From Georgenia satyanarayanai (lineage in GTDB: Bacteria > Actinomycetota > Actinomycetes > Actinomycetales > Actinomycetaceae): DNA of 64,000 nt. Shown here one piece after another: positions 61,104 to 64,000 of the stretch; the first letter of the stretch is position 1, and each line of letters opens with the position of its first letter. The stretch covers positions 62,001 through 126,000 of the forward strand of contig NZ_UETB01000002.1 in the NCBI RefSeq assembly GCF_900116375.1. The letters are read 5' to 3'. Made by a program: the position numbers and the translations under genes. The notes under the pieces are model-generated. The model was not told the DNA's origin. It ran no database searches and saw nothing but the letters and a program-made list of their open reading frames with translations.

Positions 61104-61784
61104 TCAGTCGTCGACGAAGAGGTGCCTGGTGACGTCCTCGGCGACGTCGAGGACGAGGTCGGAGCCCTCGGCCTGGAGGGAGACGAAGCCGGCGCCACGC
61201 TGGACGCTGAGCAGGGAACCGGGACGCACCCCCGCCTCGGCGAAGCGGGCGAGGAGCTCGACGTCCACCTGGAGCGGCTCCCCGATACGCCGCAGGACGA
61301 CCTGGCTCTCCGACGCAACCGCCGCCAGCGGCTGCAGGGGCGGGTCGACGGGCGCGAGGCTGTGCTCCCCGAGCTCGGCCAGGCCGGGGATGGGGTTGCC
61401 GTAGGGGTCGTGGTGGGGGTGGTCGAGGAGCGCGACCAGGCGGTGCTCCACCTGCTCGCTCATCACGTGCTCCCAGCGGCACGCCTCCTCGTGGACGTAC
61501 TCCCAGTCCAGGCCGATGACGTCGGTGAGGAGGCGCTCGGCGAGGCGGTGCTTGCGCATGACCTGGGTGGCCCGCTCGTGGCCGAGCTCGGACAGGCGGA
61601 TGCGCCGGCCCTCCTCGAGGTGGAGCAGCCCGTCGCGCTCCATGCGGGCGACCGTCTGGGACACCGTCGGGCCGGAGTGTCCGAGGCGCTCGGCGATGCG
61701 CGCCCGCATGGGCACGACGCTCTCCTCCTCCAGCTCGTAGACCGTCTTGAGGTACATCTCGGTGGTGTCGATCAGGTCACTCAT
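61104..61784 (-). CDS. dtxR: Iron-dependent repressor, DtxR/IdeR family
   Basis: A 226-residue metal-sensing repressor. It has the N-terminal winged helix (IAERLGHSGPTVSQTVARMERDGLL), the dimer and metal domain with ligands in CRWEHVMSEQVEHRL and HPHHDPYGNPIP, and a C-terminal SH3-like FeoA domain (about 150-226). Fe(II)-bound protein represses iron uptake and activates storage; the metal cannot be told for certain (Fe or Mn). Its ATG overlaps the stop of a 5-codon mini-ORF. Confidence 0.94.
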   Translation of the reverse strand: MSDLIDTTEMYLKTVYELEEESVVPMRARIAERLGHSGPTVSQTVARMERDGLLHLEEGRRIRLSELGHERATQVMRKHRLAERLLTDVIGLDWEYVHEEACRWEHVMSEQVEHRLVALLDHPHHDPYGNPIPGLAELGEHSLAPVDPPLQPLAAVASESQVVLRRIGEPLQVDVELLARFAEAGVRPGSLLSVQRGAGFVSLQAEGSDLVLDVAEDVTRHLFVDD

Positions 61785-61798
61785 ACGTCGCTGCCCAT
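61781..61798 (-). CDS. 5-codon mini-ORF coupled to dtxR
   Basis: ATG GGC AGC GAC GTA TGA (MGSDV) has the best-spaced Shine-Dalgarno (GGAGGAG, 6 nt before it), and its stop overlaps the dtxR ATG as ATGA. The Shine-Dalgarno is too far (21 nt) from dtxR itself, so ribosomes probably reach dtxR by termination-reinitiation. A -10 TATCCT lies at 61817-61822. Confidence 0.45.
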   Translation of the reverse strand: MGSDV

Positions 61799-61881
61799 CT
61801 CTCGCTCCTCCTCATGAGGATAGGCCGCCCCGCTGACCCCCGTGGCCGTCCTGAGACAGCGGCGCCCACTCCCCCACCCCC

Positions 61882-61931
61882 TTCCCGCCGAGCGCTGAGT
61901 TGTTACGGGTAACAACTCAGCGCTCGGCGGG
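61882..61931. repeat. Class A 24-bp palindrome
   Basis: Arms 61882-61905 and 61908-61931 match perfectly with a 2-nt gap; core GCCGAGCGCTGAGTTGTTAC is the same as at 23010. It lies between dtxR and the pyrimidine-dimer glycosylase gene, followed by G-rich runs and a 7-bp hairpin (61988-62006). The rest of 61785-62027 shows no gene other than the dtxR mini-ORF. Confidence 0.92.
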
Positions 61932-62027
61932 AGGGAGAGGGGGGCGGGAGGGAGAGGGGGCGGGGACGGGTGCCCCTCCCAGCCACTCCTCTCGCCGAGC
62001 GAGAGGGGGCGGGAGGGGGAAGCCGGC

Positions 62028-62465
62028 TCAGGTCTTCTCCCAGGGTTCGACGGGGCCGGGGACGGGGACGAAGAGGGGGTGGACCGCGACGTCGGTGACG
62101 TCACGGACGAGGGCGTAGCGGTCCGGGCTGCGCTCGGCGAGCTTGGCGAGCAGGTGGGCCCACTCGTAGGCGACCTGCCCCTCGGTCACCGGCAGCGGGA
62201 CGACGGCGTCGAGCGCCACGGGCCGGTCGATCCGGCTGCGGTCGAAGCGGTAGCCCCGCTCGTCGGCCTCGACGGCGAGCACGCCGAGGTAGGCGCAGAC
62301 CGACGCGACCGGGTCCGCCGTCGCCCGGAAACGGACGAGCTGGCTGTGGTTGAGGTAGCCCTTGGTCCGCCCGGCGAGCACCGCCTGCGCCAGCAGCGTC
62401 TCGCGCCAGCACGCGACCAGCCCCTGCCGGTCGAGGTACCGCGGATGGACCGACCAGACCCTCAT
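62028..62465 (-). CDS. Pyrimidine dimer DNA glycosylase/endonuclease V-like protein
   Basis: A 145-residue protein of the PF03013-type family (T4 DenV relatives). The conserved start MRVWSVHPRYLDRQGLVACWRETLLAQAVL is followed by GYLNHSQLVRF and by VTEGQVAYEWAHLLAKL. T4 enzyme uses the amino group of Thr2; here residue 2 is Arg, so catalysis may differ. ATG overlaps the glycosyltransferase stop (ATGA). It would start repair of UV lesions. Confidence 0.8.
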   Translation of the reverse strand: MRVWSVHPRYLDRQGLVACWRETLLAQAVLAGRTKGYLNHSQLVRFRATADPVASVCAYLGVLAVEADERGYRFDRSRIDRPVALDAVVPLPVTEGQVAYEWAHLLAKLAERSPDRYALVRDVTDVAVHPLFVPVPGPVEPWEKT

Positions 62466-63217
62466 GCCGTCCCGTCCTTGGCGGGCAGCCCGAGGCGCAC
62501 CGCCCACCGGGTCCACGGCGGCGCCACCCGCCAGTTGACGGCCAGCGTGCGGAAGGCCCGCCGGAAGCGGCGCCGCAGCTGGGCCAGGCCCACGAGGCTG
62601 CGCGCCGAGACGCCGACGACGATCGTCCGGTCCAGGCACACCCGGCGGCGCGGACCGAGCGCGAAGGCGAGGTCGAGGTCGTCGTGGAGCTCGGCGTCGT
62701 CGTCGTGCACGGCGGCGCGCACGGCGAGCCAGCTGGAGCGGCGCACCGCCATGCTCGACCCCCACAGCGCGTGGTGGCCGAGCGCGAGGTAGCACAACCC
62801 GTAGTAGGCGCCGAGGTAGACGGCGGAGACGAGCCGGCCGCCGCGGGGCAGCTCGTAGAAGCTCCCGACGCCGGTGACGGCGTCCCGGCGGGGGTCGGTC
62901 ATCGCGGCGGTGACGCGCTCGAGCCAGTCGGGGCCGGGCAGGGAGTCGGCGTCGAGACGGGCGATGAGGTCCCCGCGTGCGGCGTCGTAGCCGGCGGCGG
63001 CGGCCATCGGGATCCCCGCCCGCGGCTCGGTGACGACGCGTGCGCCGTGCCGGCGGGCGACCTCCGCCGTCGCGTCGCGGGAGCCGTTGTCGACGACGAC
63101 CACCTCCAGCGGCGCGAGCGTCTGCCGCTCCAGGGCGTCCAGGCAGCGCTCGAGGGCCGGCGCGTCGTCCCGTGCCGGGATGACGACGCTCACGCTCAGC
63201 GGGCTCACCGTGCCCAC
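62462..63217 (-). CDS. Family 2 glycosyltransferase
   Basis: A 251-residue GT-A enzyme: VSVVIPARDDAPALERCLDAL at the N-terminus, VVVVDNGSRDATAEVARRHG, and the metal-binding LIARLDADSLPGPDWLERV. The acceptor-side acidic motif is likely DDAELHDDLDLAFAL. No TM anchor beyond a weak hydrophobic stretch (about 128-150). It overlaps the membrane-protein gene upstream by 13 bp and the glycosylase downstream by 4 bp. Donor and acceptor unknown. Confidence 0.88.
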   Translation of the reverse strand: MGTVSPLSVSVVIPARDDAPALERCLDALERQTLAPLEVVVVDNGSRDATAEVARRHGARVVTEPRAGIPMAAAAGYDAARGDLIARLDADSLPGPDWLERVTAAMTDPRRDAVTGVGSFYELPRGGRLVSAVYLGAYYGLCYLALGHHALWGSSMAVRRSSWLAVRAAVHDDDAELHDDLDLAFALGPRRRVCLDRTIVVGVSARSLVGLAQLRRRFRRAFRTLAVNWRVAPPWTRWAVRLGLPAKDGTA

Positions 63218-63798
63218 CGGGCCACGAGCAGCCCCGCGACGACCGAGCCCACCCCGCCGGCGGTGAGGTCACCGATCGTGTCGCCGTAGGCCACGTAGAC
63301 CGACTCGTCGACGTACGTGTACCCGGCCCACTCGGCGATCTCCCACAGCACGCCGAGCGTCACGCCCACGCTCGCCGTCGTGAGCGCGATGCCGGCGCGG
63401 CCGGCGCGGGTGGCGGGATCGGCGAGCAGCCCGCCGCGCAGGATGACGATGCCGAGGGTGGCGGCGATGAGTCCGTTGACGAACAGGTGCGCGGGCACGT
63501 CGACCCAGCGCACCGTCTCGTAGAGCCCGACGGCGCTGGCCCAGCCGGCGGCGACGAGCGCGGCCCCGAGCAGCGCCTGGAGGGTGGCGGGCAGGAGGAG
63601 CACCCGCGCGACGGTGACGCCGCCCAGCACGAGGAGGGCCACCGCCGCGGCGACGACGTCGACGGCGAGCGCCGCCGGGACGCTGAGGACGGCGAGGACC
63701 GCGACGGTCTGCGCCGCGACCCGCGCGGGACGCGGACCCGGGACGGTGAGGAGCACGCCGGCCGGCGTGGCGGGGCGGGGCTGGTGCTCGTCGGGCAT
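63205..63798 (-). CDS. Polytopic membrane protein of unknown function
   Basis: A 197-residue protein with about five to six helices (for example AVLAVLSVPAALAVDVVAAAVALLV and LFVNGLIAATLGIVIL). The conserved-looking WEIAEWAGYTYVDESVYVAYGDTIGDLTAGGVGSVVAGL near the C-terminus resembles DUF2238-type proteins. ATG at 63798 is chosen because it overlaps the upstream gene's stop (ATGA). It is part of a minus-strand group with the glycosyltransferase. Confidence 0.75.
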   Translation of the reverse strand: MPDEHQPRPATPAGVLLTVPGPRPARVAAQTVAVLAVLSVPAALAVDVVAAAVALLVLGGVTVARVLLLPATLQALLGAALVAAGWASAVGLYETVRWVDVPAHLFVNGLIAATLGIVILRGGLLADPATRAGRAGIALTTASVGVTLGVLWEIAEWAGYTYVDESVYVAYGDTIGDLTAGGVGSVVAGLLVARWAR

Positions 63799-64000
63799 CA
63801 GCGGGTCCACGCGATGGCGATGAGCAGCTGGGTGATGAGGAACCCGGTGCCGAGGTTGAACCAGATGAACCGGCGCCAGCCGGCGTTGGCCTCCTCGCAG
63901 CGCTCGTCGGGCAGGGAGCGGAACGGCCAGATGGAGATGACGTACGGGACGACGAGCACGGCGGCCAGCGCGCCGGGCCACCCGGTCCCCAGCACCACCA
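63798..64000 (-). CDS. Membrane protein, partial (5' end outside)
   Basis: The last ~66 codons of a gene running off the right edge. Two hydrophobic segments (ALAAVLVVPYVISIWPF and LGTGFLITQLLIAIAW) flank RSLPDERCEEANAGWRRFIWFN. The stop overlaps the next gene's ATG. A start codon at 63998 is possible but the frame may continue beyond the window. Function unknown. Confidence 0.6.
   Translation of the reverse strand, partial: VVLGTGWPGALAAVLVVPYVISIWPFRSLPDERCEEANAGWRRFIWFNLGTGFLITQLLIAIAWTR

Overview
The window is a very GC-rich piece of an actinobacterial chromosome. Gene content (DtxR/IdeR, Pmt mannosyltransferase, Rpf, mycothiol-type DinB, SepX/Glp, an MTES_1575-type protein) and gene order (metG-tatD-rpf-rsmA-ispE) suggest the order Micrococcales, but the genus cannot be told. 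About 70 protein genes, two tRNA genes (Ala-CGC, Arg-CCT), two riboswitches and several families of intergenic hairpins are visible. There is no CRISPR array, rRNA operon, prophage or insertion sequence, so this is mostly core chromosome with a few accessory cassettes.

Layout. 1-2.3 kb: end of an ABC exporter and a MarR regulator. 2.3-5.6 kb: flavoprotein oxidase and ABC-F ATPase. 5.6-14.3 kb: nhaA, then the minus-strand housekeeping block metG-tatD-(G5/transglycosylase)-rpf-rsmA-ispE. 14.4-24.5 kb: PH-like protein, nicotinamidase, stress protein, rsmI/pmt, sigma factor-ogt, alditol-oxidase-like protein, GH13 enzyme, disulfide oxidoreductase. 24.7-28.4 kb: OpuC/ProU-type osmolyte importer with a coupled DinB gene. 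28.5-37.3 kb: TPR protein, lipid kinase, TetR-ABC exporter, a substrate-binding lipoprotein coupled to a CDF transporter, catalase, XRE-cupin/reductase pair. 37.3-43.5 kb: tRNA-Ala, arginine deiminase, and the divisome-linked group sepX-rimJ-glp-galU/fthC. 43.6-52.1 kb: penicillin acylase homologue, SAF protein, mscL, and a 1408-residue degenerate helicase-nuclease protein. 52.3-57.9 kb: tRNA-Arg, metZ under a SAM-type riboswitch, and a four-gene EspG/WXG100-like cassette. 57.9-64 kb: dimethylargininase, UspA, NlpC/P60 hydrolase under a c-di-AMP riboswitch, dtxR, and a minus-strand group with a glycosyltransferase and a pyrimidine-dimer glycosylase.

Themes. Cell-wall remodelling (RpfB-like, G5/transglycosylase, NlpC/P60) and osmotic control (OpuC, MscL, c-di-AMP riboswitch) recur, and the three wall-hydrolase genes share GTNAC-N6-GTNAC direct repeats in their upstream regions that resemble MtrA boxes. 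Many genes have a TANNNT -10 hexamer exactly 6-7 nt before the start codon, indicating leaderless mRNAs. Gene 3' ends are decorated with recurring palindromes that in two cases supply the stop codon or C-terminal codons of the neighbouring gene. The most unusual items are the catalytically degenerate helicase-nuclease protein (47.9-52.1 kb), the EspG-like/WXG-hydrolase/lipoprotein/WXG cassette (54.6-57.9 kb), the lipoprotein-CDF pair (32.3-33.8 kb), and the two mini-ORFs coupled to opuCA and dtxR.
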